64,000 bases of DNA from Effrenium voratum (Eukaryota > Sar > Dinophyceae > Suessiales > Symbiodiniaceae). Below are positions 45,483 to 53,078 of this stretch, piece by piece. Where the stretch lies: the NCBI GenBank assembly GCA_963377175.1, contig CAUJNA010003240.1, positions 270,501 through 334,500 on the forward strand. The letters are read 5' to 3'. Position 1 is the stretch's first letter; the number at the start of each line of letters is the position of its first letter. The notes under the pieces are model-generated. The model did no database searches and was not told the DNA's origin. It saw only the letters and a program-made list of their open reading frames with translations. Position numbers and translations under genes: made by a program.

Positions 45483-47344
45483 CACAACTACTCCTACCGC
45501 CTCTACATGTCCGGAATTGGAAAGCTCTACTTGGCACATGGTTACAAAGCTGGATTGCTTCTCATCGGGATTTGTTCCCTTCTCTTTTCCTTCCAAAGAT
45601 CCGGGTGGTGGAAACTCGCAGTGCCACGTTGGGCGACAAGATCTACAACTACCGCACATGGCAGCGCAGATGGACTCCTGAAACATCCTTTCCGTGTCGC
45701 TGTTTGGACATCGATGATCACCATATACACCGAGCACATGGACATGCTGTAATGGTTGATGAGTTTTCTCGCATCAATGCGGACATTGACATGGAAATCA
45801 TGGCCGCATCAATGAAGGATCAGTACTTCGGTGATGTCGACTTATTACATCAACGTTTCACCACGCAACTTCGCAAACTTGCTCGTCGCTGGCATGTGCA
45901 TGGTTCCAGTCTTCTTGTAGATCTGCAGCCGGTTTTGACTCAGTTAATGGACACTTATCGAGCTAACCTTCAAGATCGTGCTTATTGGTCATCGACATCG
46001 TTGCAGCGCACCGTGGCTTCTCTGTCATCGTGGGTTGTTATCCCTGCGGATCATTTCCCCTCCCGCGCACATGTGATTTGTCCGTCCCTGTTTGCCATAC
46101 TGATGCGGAAGACCTTTTGCTCGGGAGATGTCTTCTCGCTTTGCCGTGAATCCGCAGCATCTTTTCGCTCTGAAGTGGTAACTACGGTACCTTCCCTCCT
46201 ACGTCAACGATATGCATGGGGACTTCGACTTCAAGCACCGTTGCCCACAGCACGCATCCTTCCAAAGCCGACCAAGGACTGGCAGAAAGCACGACCCATC
46301 ATTTCATTCTTTCGCACGTGGGCAGCTCCCTTCCTCACGGTCTTCGGCGCACTCATATTTGAACTTACCAAAGCTACTTTTCCCGACATTGCAGGTCAAC
46401 TTTCAGTACATGAACTTGTCCAGCAGCTGTGGGAATCGCTGTCAAAGGCAGATCCCGATGAATACATCCACCTGGTGTCACAAGACCTGTCAGGCTTCTT
46501 CACGTCCATTCCTACGGAACGATTCCACCAGGCACTACAAGTGCTTCTCCATCGGTACGATCAAGTTGTTGGCCTTCGCAGATCCTCTCAATGGTCAGTG
46601 TTCGAAGTAAAGTCGGATCATCGACGCCGTATGTTCAAAGGAAAATGGCGCCGTCAAACAAAGATCCCTCGAACTTTTCATGAACAAGATCTCCGGCACC
46701 TTCTGGACTTTGTCATTGACAACAGTCACTTCGAGATCAACGGATACTTGTTCCGCCAAGAACGGGGAGTCGCTATGGGATCACCAGCCGCGCCACCGCT
46801 ATGCAATTTGGTTGCCACGGTTGAGGATTTCTTCTGGCATCAAACAATGTGTTCTCTACGTTTTCGCATGCCCGACATTGGTGTGATCTGGCATGAGCGC
46901 TACGTCGACAATCGTTTCATTCTGCTTCGGGATTCAGCCCCACACTCGCCCGTGCTCATGAATTTTCTTTCCCTGGAATTTTATCGCCCACCAGTGATGC
47001 TTGAGGTTCAACATGATGACAAAGTGCTGGGCTATCGATGTGATTCTTCTTCCAGAACTATTACACCACAGCTACCTGATCATCCCTCCCAAATCAAAGG
47101 AATTCGGAGTGCCAATGATCAGATGTTTACTTATTCTTCCTGGTCTTCTCGCTCCTGGCTCATCATACGTGGTGCACAACCGGCGGTTCAGCAACAGCAA
47201 GGACTTAACGCTCTCAAGCGCCTTTATGAGGCCAAAGGTTTCGACCCCCACCTTCTGCGTGACGTTCGGCGTCGACTCGGGACAAAATCTGCATGTGAGC
47301 TTGTCATGTTGTCTCTTCTTGCGCATGCTTGTGACTGTTGTTGA
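45266..47344 (+). CDS. ORF3, Penelope-like reverse transcriptase
   Basis: The frame is open from 45266; the first ATG at 45329 gives 671 residues. RT motifs, numbered from that ATG: fingers motif ILPKPTKDWQKARPIISF (310-327); motif A HLVSQDLSGFFTSIPTERF (381-399, Asp386); motif B RGVAMGSPAAPPLCNLVA (479-496); motif C HERYVDNRFILL (522-533). The D-x-x-x-x-F-T-S-I-P motif A and G-x-A-M-G-S-P motif B are typical of Penelope-like and telomerase-related RTs. Motif C has YVDN instead of YVDD, so one metal-binding Asp is replaced. A Cys/His cluster (CRCLDIDDHHIHRAHGH, about 123-139) may bind zinc. It may be made as an ORF2-ORF3 fusion. Confidence 0.85.
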   Translation, partial: HSGPLLYSLSAGIQYRTSFQAMRDLLSAAFPPTQLYYFLRLSVFVNEPFRSKAQKLLAQVLRKRRLQPPTTLTQLLLPPLHVRNWKALLGTWLQSWIASHRDLFPSLFLPKIRVVETRSATLGDKIYNYRTWQRRWTPETSFPCRCLDIDDHHIHRAHGHAVMVDEFSRINADIDMEIMAASMKDQYFGDVDLLHQRFTTQLRKLARRWHVHGSSLLVDLQPVLTQLMDTYRANLQDRAYWSSTSLQRTVASLSSWVVIPADHFPSRAHVICPSLFAILMRKTFCSGDVFSLCRESAASFRSEVVTTVPSLLRQRYAWGLRLQAPLPTARILPKPTKDWQKARPIISFFRTWAAPFLTVFGALIFELTKATFPDIAGQLSVHELVQQLWESLSKADPDEYIHLVSQDLSGFFTSIPTERFHQALQVLLHRYDQVVGLRRSSQWSVFEVKSDHRRRMFKGKWRRQTKIPRTFHEQDLRHLLDFVIDNSHFEINGYLFRQERGVAMGSPAAPPLCNLVATVEDFFWHQTMCSLRFRMPDIGVIWHERYVDNRFILLRDSAPHSPVLMNFLSLEFYRPPVMLEVQHDDKVLGYRCDSSSRTITPQLPDHPSQIKGIRSANDQMFTYSSWSSRSWLIIRGAQPAVQQQQGLNALKRLYEAKGFDPHLLRDVRRRLGTKSACELVMLSLLAHACDCC

Positions 47345-47382
47345 TGCATTGCGTTGTGTCTGCATGCAGCTGGCTCAGAACC
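47345..47382 (+). promoter_or_regulatory. spacer with candidate trans-splice acceptor
   Basis: The U-rich stretch running from the end of ORF3 ends GTGTCTGCATGCAG at 47369, 13 bases before the ORF4 ATG. Clearest acceptor in the element. Confidence 0.6.
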
Positions 47383-48756
47383 ATGGCGGAGTACACGGTC
47401 ACCAGTCTCTCACGCTCTGACGGATCAGTGCAAACTACGAGCCGCGTGACGCTGGAGCACCTTCCCAACTTCATCAACGGCAATGAGATGCAAATGTTCA
47501 TCCGGACACACGGACTAGCACACCAGCAAAGTGTGCAATCCCACGGCCCATCCCGTGACGCTCCGGCACTTGGATCCGAGGCCAACATCCGAGCGGCACG
47601 CAATCACACCGGACGGTCCCGTTCGCGCTCACCCAGGTCCCGTTATTCCCGGATCAAGCTCACACCAGGCCCACAGGGAAATTCTGATGAGGAGGAGGAC
47701 TGGGGTGAATGGAAAAGTGATGGGAGGCGTGCTCATAGTGATCAAAGGAGGCCCCGCTCGCCTCCGTTTCCTCCCGCTCAAGTCAGTCCATCCGAGAACC
47801 GCATTGTGCTGATGCCTCTCTCAGTTCGTCAGCATGTACCCGATTTGGGCAGTCATCGCTTCAAGCTGCGCACTGGTTGCCGGGTCGAGGAAATTGCCAT
47901 CGTAGTGAATGATGTCCTTTACTACACCTTGCCCTCGATTGCCGCCTTAGTATTTCCTGAACCTGAGCTGTTGAAGAAATCGTGGGAGACGGTCTACAGG
48001 AGCCTCATGCCGCATCGCCGCAGCATCATCGAAGATGAGCAGCGGGTCAAGTCCATTTCGGAGTTTCCGTTTTCTCCGCCACCACATGGTGTCCCGGGAC
48101 GTTGGACGGATCAAGTGGTCAGAGACATTTCTGACTACTTCCAGATCTCCCCGAAGTCACTGCCGCAGCAACTCATCGTACAGCTTGGCATTTGCGAGGA
48201 AAAATGGCCATATATCAGCAGGACTACACGGTCGTATCACCACTTCTCGACGGACAAAAAGAACTCCCAGAAGAACCTCTTCGGGATCATCTTCTCGTTT
48301 GAGCCACGCCGATTGTTGCCGGACAAGCATCGCACTCAATCACAGTCGACGTTTTTCTGGTCCCACAACACCAATATGCAGGCGGCCATGAACATCCTGC
48401 GTGATGAAGAGCTGATCAGACCCTCAAAATGGCAAGAACATCCTTCCCCCAATCACGAGTGCTCAAACTGGAACGAAGTCTGGTTGCCTCCGATGGGATT
48501 TTACTGCAGGGGCAGCCTCCATTCCCAGGAAGCGGCAATCCAATCAGCAGCGCAGTTCGCGGGAATTCGCACGGATCGCCCCGTGTGTATTGGTGGCACT
48601 GCACGTCTCCGGCAACAGCATTGCACTATACCCCGTGGCGGAGTGTACGCGGACATAGCTGCTTCCCATTACTATGACTGCATTCACGCCAAAGATGGCA
48701 GGTGGAAACTCCGATCATCGATTGCGGTGCCCAGCTACATGGGCATGTTCTGGTGA
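47383..48756 (+). CDS. ORF4, 457-aa protein with RS tract, function unknown
   Basis: Starts MAEYTVTSLSRSDGSVQTTS at the first ATG after the acceptor. Residues about 75-90 are an RS tract (GRSRSRSPRSRYSRIK), followed by an acidic patch (DEEEDWGEW). The middle is a folded-looking globular part (LRTGCRVEEIAIVVNDVLYY; FQISPKSLPQQLIVQLGICE). The C-terminal 130 residues contain WSHNTNMQAAMNILRDEELI, RPS and MGFYCRGS, loosely like the H-x-T...A-x-x-I-L-x-x-x-x-I-R-P-S opening of ADP-ribosyltransferase or KptA/PARP folds. That link is weak and needs structure comparison. Otherwise unrecognised. Confidence 0.7.
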   Translation: MAEYTVTSLSRSDGSVQTTSRVTLEHLPNFINGNEMQMFIRTHGLAHQQSVQSHGPSRDAPALGSEANIRAARNHTGRSRSRSPRSRYSRIKLTPGPQGNSDEEEDWGEWKSDGRRAHSDQRRPRSPPFPPAQVSPSENRIVLMPLSVRQHVPDLGSHRFKLRTGCRVEEIAIVVNDVLYYTLPSIAALVFPEPELLKKSWETVYRSLMPHRRSIIEDEQRVKSISEFPFSPPPHGVPGRWTDQVVRDISDYFQISPKSLPQQLIVQLGICEEKWPYISRTTRSYHHFSTDKKNSQKNLFGIIFSFEPRRLLPDKHRTQSQSTFFWSHNTNMQAAMNILRDEELIRPSKWQEHPSPNHECSNWNEVWLPPMGFYCRGSLHSQEAAIQSAAQFAGIRTDRPVCIGGTARLRQQHCTIPRGGVYADIAASHYYDCIHAKDGRWKLRSSIAVPSYMGMFW

Positions 48757-48929
48757 ACGACTATGGCAAGGCAGTCTGACACCCTTTTGGGAAGAAGCGC
48801 ATGGGGTTGCCTGAGGCTCATGTTTTGATTAAGTGTGTTGCATGCTTGTTGTGTTGCTTGCCGTCGCCGCATTTGAGTAGATTACCGATTGATTTGGCCC
48901 TCTCTGTCGCATCTTCACCTGCATTGTGG
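48757..48929 (+). promoter_or_regulatory. spacer with candidate trans-splice acceptor
   Basis: Pyrimidine-rich TGCTTGTTGTGTTGCTTGCC, then AG at about 48877 or 48880 before the ORF5 ATG. Confidence 0.5.
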
Positions 48930-49571
48930 ATGGATCATGGGGATCTTTTACGTGAATGTCGGCACATGCTACTTGCCATTTCTTCGCAAATCAGTCTACT
49001 TCTGGCCGGACTGCAACGTCTTGAAGGCCAGCAGCGGCATCCACAGCCGCCACCACCGCCACCGGTTCCTGACGGCCATCCACCACCGCTACCCCCGCCG
49101 TCTACGACGCCACCGCCCTTGCCGGCAACATCAGTCCGGCCAGACTACATGGCAGCACCGGTCACTCTTGTGGCCACCTCGGACAACCGTACGGAGCACC
49201 CTGCTCACGTCCGCACGGTGAGTGTCAGTACGTCCTGGGAGCACAGACGGAGGAGAAGGTCCAGACATCGGGAGCCTCATCGGCGCCGATCTCGCAGTCA
49301 TCACCGGCGGCTTCCTGGCCGTCCTGACGACGCGGTTCCCACGTCCCGCCGCCATGCCTACACTCCCCGGCAGTCAAGGCCATGCCGGCTTGTCGACCAT
49401 CAGGTCTGTCGTATGAACGTTGACGGAACACCAGCGGCAAAAGTACCTCAGTATTTCGGCGCATGCATGTTTGCAAGCATCATGTCTTCGCAGTCCCGCA
49501 GCCTTACTTGCTTGAGTTGTCCTTGCTGTTTGTTCGGTTGCCATGCAGTTGTCGGCCGAGTTTGTGAATAA
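48930..49571 (+). CDS. ORF5, Pro-rich and Arg/Ser-rich protein
   Basis: 213 residues. N-terminal leucine-rich helix (LLRECRHMLLAISSQISLLL), then a polyproline stretch (QPPPPPPVPDGHPPPLPPPS) and a long Arg/His/Ser tract (HRRRRRSRHREPHRRRSRSH). The last ~40 residues run into the next spacer and look non-coding, so the true end may be earlier or in another frame. Probably an RNA-binding or assembly accessory; that is inference. Confidence 0.55.
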   Translation: MDHGDLLRECRHMLLAISSQISLLLAGLQRLEGQQRHPQPPPPPPVPDGHPPPLPPPSTTPPPLPATSVRPDYMAAPVTLVATSDNRTEHPAHVRTVSVSTSWEHRRRRRSRHREPHRRRSRSHHRRLPGRPDDAVPTSRRHAYTPRQSRPCRLVDHQVCRMNVDGTPAAKVPQYFGACMFASIMSSQSRSLTCLSCPCCLFGCHAVVGRVCE

Positions 49572-50316
49572 CCTGGTGGCGGTACTCAATGTCCTTGCAT
49601 CCCAAGTTGCGACAGCTCTGGACACCCTGAACTTTGCCCTGATGACCGAGCGTAGCCATCCGTCAGACACTATAGTGACTCCCAGGGCACCACGGAACTC
49701 CAGGCATGGGCTGCGCCCTCGCATCATCACAGAGCGCATTTCGTCTGACCGATCCCGCTCTCCCACTCGAATTCGAACCCGACCTTTGGACACGTCATCC
49801 ACCTGGTATATACCGGCCTTATCCCCGCCTCGTGCGGCACATCGGGATGCTGCTGACAACAATTCTGGTCGTCGGCCTGAATCGATGTTGGATCACCTGC
49901 CACCACCTCGGCCGCTTGCTCCCTTAACCCCACACGGCGGCCGAGAGCCAGGACAGATGACGCCTACGACACCTGACTCCGATTCTGATGGCTCAGTGCG
50001 TCCACATCCAAGTGCCTCGTCGTTCCGACCGTCTCCTACGGTGGTTCATGGACCTCGGGAACTTCTACAAGAATTCACCATTGCACTTCGCAATGCACAC
50101 CGTGAACCTTTCACGGCATGGACACAGGGTGAGCTGGATGAGATGGTGCGACGGAAGAAAGACAAGGATTCCAGGCCCACCTACAAAACCATTGCTCGGT
50201 TCCTTCAGAAGCCCATTGAGGAAGTCAAGCAGGCATGGAAGGTCCATCAGCAACTTGAGGCGTATTCGGCTAGCGCTGCAGGTTGTTGTGACGGTTGGGA
50301 TTGTAGTCATTATTGA
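49543..50316 (+). CDS. ORF6, SR-rich protein with Myb/SANT-like domain
   Basis: 257 residues, overlapping the tail of ORF5 by 29 bases. N-terminal leucine-rich helix (FVNNLVAVLNVLASQVATAL), an RS/Pro linker (DRSRSPTRIRTRP), then residues about 190-236 with TAWTQGELDEMVRRKKDKDS and RPTYKTIARFLQKPIEEVKQ, closing W at 232. The W-T-x-x-E-L...I-A-x-x-L...V-K-x-x-W pattern is a single Myb/SANT-like helix-turn-helix. It could bind DNA or chromatin and guide integration or transcription of the element, which is inference. A short Cys-rich end (GCCDGWDCSHY) follows. The likely trans-splice acceptor is uncertain, possibly GCAG at 49501. Confidence 0.7.
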   Translation: MQLSAEFVNNLVAVLNVLASQVATALDTLNFALMTERSHPSDTIVTPRAPRNSRHGLRPRIITERISSDRSRSPTRIRTRPLDTSSTWYIPALSPPRAAHRDAADNNSGRRPESMLDHLPPPRPLAPLTPHGGREPGQMTPTTPDSDSDGSVRPHPSASSFRPSPTVVHGPRELLQEFTIALRNAHREPFTAWTQGELDEMVRRKKDKDSRPTYKTIARFLQKPIEEVKQAWKVHQQLEAYSASAAGCCDGWDCSHY

Positions 50317-50431
50317 TCACATGAAATTTGCTTGCTTGCACTTGACTGCCATTTTACTAGGGTGATATTGCTTGCCGGTTTGGGGTGTTGCCGCTGACGT
50401 GAAGTGAATTCATGACTGAGTTGCTCAAATC
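50317..50431 (+). promoter_or_regulatory. intercistronic spacer
   Basis: TTTGCTTGCTTGCACTTGAC, then ATTTTACTAG at 50360. A first ATG at 50412 opens a different frame from ORF7. Confidence 0.45.
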
Positions 50432-51001
50432 ATGTCGGAAAAAGTCGTACAGACGTACATTACCTGGACCCATGGAGCGCAGCCGACGTGGTTACAATTT
50501 CACGGACCTGGAGCCCTACTTGACAGACCCATTCGGCAGACTACGTCACCTCCGCCCCCACCAAGTTTCCCACTGCTTCTTCCACCTCCGCCTCCTCCAC
50601 CGCCACCACCACCGGTGACTCTACACCCACAGTTTATGCCCTCAGTACGGAGCCCCTCGATCTCAGCTCCTCGCGGACAATCCTGCCCTGCCACGTCGAA
50701 ATCGCAGCGCACACGCCGCTCGATCTACAGCACTGACCATTCCCGTGATGAAGAGCTACGCAGTCCAGGGCGTTCATCCAAACGATCTCGGACAGCATCC
50801 GCTTCGGCACCGCGGAGATCTCGGCGGCCCTTTACAGTGTTCCCCTCCAAACGTGCTGGCCGTCCATCGCTGTCCCCATCGGCAAATTGCAAGCATTACT
50901 GTCATGCCATCCTGCGCCATGGGCGTAAATGTCTTTCCCCTTGTGATCGTAGACGACCAGGACATTACCATTGCAGGTGTGCGCGGCATCAACGGCGGTG
51001 A
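50412..51001 (+). CDS. ORF7, polyproline, SR and Cys/His-rich protein
   Basis: The 189-residue frame starts at 50432. It has a run of prolines (residues 39-61), a basic Ser/Arg part (RSSKRSRTASASAPRRSRRP), and a C-terminal Cys/His cluster: C153, H154, C156, H158, C167, C171, H178, H180, C181, C183, H186. That cluster could bind zinc like a retroelement nucleocapsid knuckle but is not a CCHC box. A second ATG at 50412 opens a 68-codon frame with protein-like MERSRRGYNFTDLEPYLTDP, and the 189-aa frame lies at -1 to it, so the real product may start at 50412 and change frame near the C-rich run about 50550. Confidence 0.6.
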
Positions 51002-51163
51002 AGCTTAGCAGTCGTATATTACAAACCTCGCTGCTGTGTCTCACCTTGAGTTTGAAAAGTTGCCTTGCTTTCCTTCAGCTGTGCGCGGTTGTCATTGCAT
51101 GTGTGTCTTCGCCGCAGATTTTCGATTGCTTTTAGCGGCTGCGCGAGAGCCTGTCTTGCCGCT
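51002..51163 (+). promoter_or_regulatory. spacer with candidate trans-splice acceptor
   Basis: Pyrimidine-rich, ending GTGTGTCTTCGCCGCAG at 51117; the ORF8 ATG is 47 bases further. Confidence 0.55.
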
Positions 51164-51586
51164 ATGAACCCTCAATATTTCGAGTACCAGATCGACAGAG
51201 GAGTGGAATGGATTCGAATTTACTCACCGGGCACGTGGCGACCCGTTCCCGATGATGCTCCAGTGCTGGACCCACTCTACGCTTCCACGTATCGGGAGTG
51301 GCGCAGGTCATATCGCTTCCAAGTGTACTGGTCCGAAGACAGCACCGGAGGCACAACAACGGATCCCATAGTCACGCCCAGTTCCTATGTGTCCTACCAC
51401 GTGTGGGAGTACCGAGACTGGCAAACACGAGGGTATCAACGACTTGGAGCTCCTTTACCAGCCATTGGACTCGCGATGCTCGTGAATGCAGACGCCAATT
51501 CCTCGGTGGGCTCATCGGTGCCGGATGGGGCGTGGCGAGAGCCGTCACCACCACCATTCTATGATCCTTGGAACGATTCGGAGTGA
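51164..51586 (+). CDS. ORF8, WIRIY/YREWR/YRDW family member 1
   Basis: 140 residues. Core motifs: VEWIRIYSPGTWRPV, then TYREWRRSYRFQVYWSEDST, then WEYRDWQTRGYQRLG. The same order recurs in ORF9, ORF10 and ORF11, so these are four tandem paralogues. Rich in Trp, Tyr and Arg with short acidic/proline tails (SPPPFYDPWNDSE). I recognise no known family. Aromatic/basic make-up would suit nucleic-acid or protein binding, but that is a guess. Confidence 0.75.
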   Translation: MNPQYFEYQIDRGVEWIRIYSPGTWRPVPDDAPVLDPLYASTYREWRRSYRFQVYWSEDSTGGTTTDPIVTPSSYVSYHVWEYRDWQTRGYQRLGAPLPAIGLAMLVNADANSSVGSSVPDGAWREPSPPPFYDPWNDSE

Positions 51587-51733
51587 CACTTGAGCAGCAT
51601 GTCGGATAAAATGACGCGGTTGTGCTTGCTTTGTATGCGATTCCATGTTGGGTTGTCTTGCTTGGTGTTGTGCGTTCCGTCTCCATGTGTTCGCCGCTTT
51701 CCTTTATGACTTCGAGCGGCTTGCCTGGTTGAA
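51587..51733 (+). promoter_or_regulatory. intercistronic spacer
   Basis: T-rich (TTGGGTTGTCTTGCTTGGTG) with CCGTCTCCATGTGTTCGCCG and TTTCCTTTATG. No single best AG acceptor; the ORF9 ATG is at 51734. Confidence 0.4.
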
Positions 51734-52126
51734 ATGTTCAATTGTACAGTGTATGGCACAGCACGATGGGTCCTGCCTCGCTACTTTGACTACGACATCG
51801 TCAATGGCCCAGCGAACACGAGTGTAGAATGGATTCGGATCTATGTACCGGGTCCGTGGCATCCAGTCGCCGTGAACACCTTGGGACCAGCCCCGGATGA
51901 CTCAACCACCTATCGGGAATGGCGCAAGGTCTACCACTTCGAAGTGTATTGGCCGAGGGAAAGCACAGGCGGCACCAATACAGGTGCTGTTTCGCAACCA
52001 GTATCTTATGCATCCTTCTATACTTGGCATTATAGAGACTGGGTCACCAGGGGATACCAACGACTGGGTCGCCCACACCCTAGCATTGCGCGGCCAGCGC
52101 ACCGGACCTCATGTATGCTGGATTGA
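51734..52126 (+). CDS. ORF9, WIRIY/YREWR/YRDW family member 2
   Basis: 130 residues. VEWIRIYVPGPWHPV, TYREWRKVYHFEVYWPREST and WHYRDWVTRGYQRLG align closely with ORF8, and both keep a STGG-T linker after YW. The C-terminal tail after GYQRLG is short and unlike ORF8. The closest pair in the set, so probably a recent duplication. Confidence 0.75.
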   Translation: MFNCTVYGTARWVLPRYFDYDIVNGPANTSVEWIRIYVPGPWHPVAVNTLGPAPDDSTTYREWRKVYHFEVYWPRESTGGTNTGAVSQPVSYASFYTWHYRDWVTRGYQRLGRPHPSIARPAHRTSCMLD

Positions 52127-52346
52127 CCTCTTCATCGGCATCCTCCGACTCAGATGGTGGCTGATGCTCGTCCTCGCCTTCCTGGGGAGTCTGTTCAGTT
52201 CAATTCGATTCGGGAGATTGTCTTCGATACCGGAGCCGTGCATTGCTGCAAAAGTGATTTCGTGCACTGTGGCAGTTGTTTCTCTTTCAGTAATTGTTGT
52301 CTGCAGCCGTACACCTATCAATTTGTCTTTCCGGGTTTGCGTTGTC
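52127..52346 (+). promoter_or_regulatory. spacer with two candidate trans-splice acceptors
   Basis: TTTCTCTTTCAG at 52290 and TTGTTGTCTGCAG at 52306, 41-57 bases before the ORF10 ATG. The frame is open through the spacer by chance and would encode a hydrophobic stretch. Confidence 0.55.
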
Positions 52347-52928
52347 ATGCCGTGGCTGGAATGGTGTCCGGATCCTCAACAACCAGATGCCCAGTGGGTC
52401 AAGATCTTTCATCCGGGATCATGGACTCCACATGAAGAACATGATGCTCCACCTCCACCGCACACGTATAGAGAGTGGAGGGAGTTCTATGCTCCCAACC
52501 CGGACTCAGTCGGTGAGCAGCTCAATGTCACCATGTGGTACAAAAGAGACTGGGCCACAGAGGGCTATCGGAGAGTCGCTGCCCCTCAAGCTGGTCATGA
52601 CTTTGATTCTATGTGTTTTCCTGATCATCACAGCGTGGCCACGCAATCCGCGGCATTGAGTATGTCACCGCAGCTGTTAGAAGCGATCCTCAGGTCCTCG
52701 GATGCGGCGGATTTCTCTACCGAAGAACTGACTCGTCTCCAAGAGGGGATTTCTCAACAACTGACAGCTCGCGCACGTCACGCTTCCCAACCTCATCAAC
52801 CAGTACGTGCATCACGTGGAATCACACCATCGGAGACGGTTGGGGTCTCCGAGCCATACCGGCCTGTTAATCCTTCCGACAGCTGCAAAGACAAGGCGAG
52901 TCCCATCTTCGAGCTAAATGAGGACTAG
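52347..52928 (+). CDS. ORF10, WIRIY/YREWR/YRDW family member 3
   Basis: 193 residues from MPWLEWCPDPQQPDAQWVKI. Motifs: WVKIFHPGSWTPH, TYREWREFYAPN and MWYKRDWATEGYRRVA. The inter-motif linker is shorter than in ORF8/9. It has a longer C-terminal tail with a helical segment (TEELTRLQEGISQQLTARAR). The start is chosen because it is the first ATG after the CTGCAG acceptor. Confidence 0.7.
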   Translation: MPWLEWCPDPQQPDAQWVKIFHPGSWTPHEEHDAPPPPHTYREWREFYAPNPDSVGEQLNVTMWYKRDWATEGYRRVAAPQAGHDFDSMCFPDHHSVATQSAALSMSPQLLEAILRSSDAADFSTEELTRLQEGISQQLTARARHASQPHQPVRASRGITPSETVGVSEPYRPVNPSDSCKDKASPIFELNED

Positions 52929-53078
52929 ACGCACGCGAGTGGGGTAGCGTACAAAATAAGGGTGGTTTTCACACTTTCATTACCTTGCTTGGTTGTTGCT
53001 TGTACATGGTTGTGCATGGTGCCTGTTCCTCTATCAGCTGGATCGGAGCCCGCGATACGCCATGCCTCTTACTTCGAC
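52929..53078 (+). promoter_or_regulatory. spacer with candidate trans-splice acceptor
   Basis: TTACCTTGCTTGGTTGTTGC onward, ending TTCCTCTATCAG at 53037. The first ATG after it (53061) is out of frame with ORF11; MDIDDSK at 53079 is in frame. Confidence 0.5.

Noticed and set aside
52962..53078. Signal peptide at the start of ORF11
   Set aside because: The hydrophobic stretch is the translation of the T-rich spacer, which ends in a candidate splice acceptor before an in-frame ATG.
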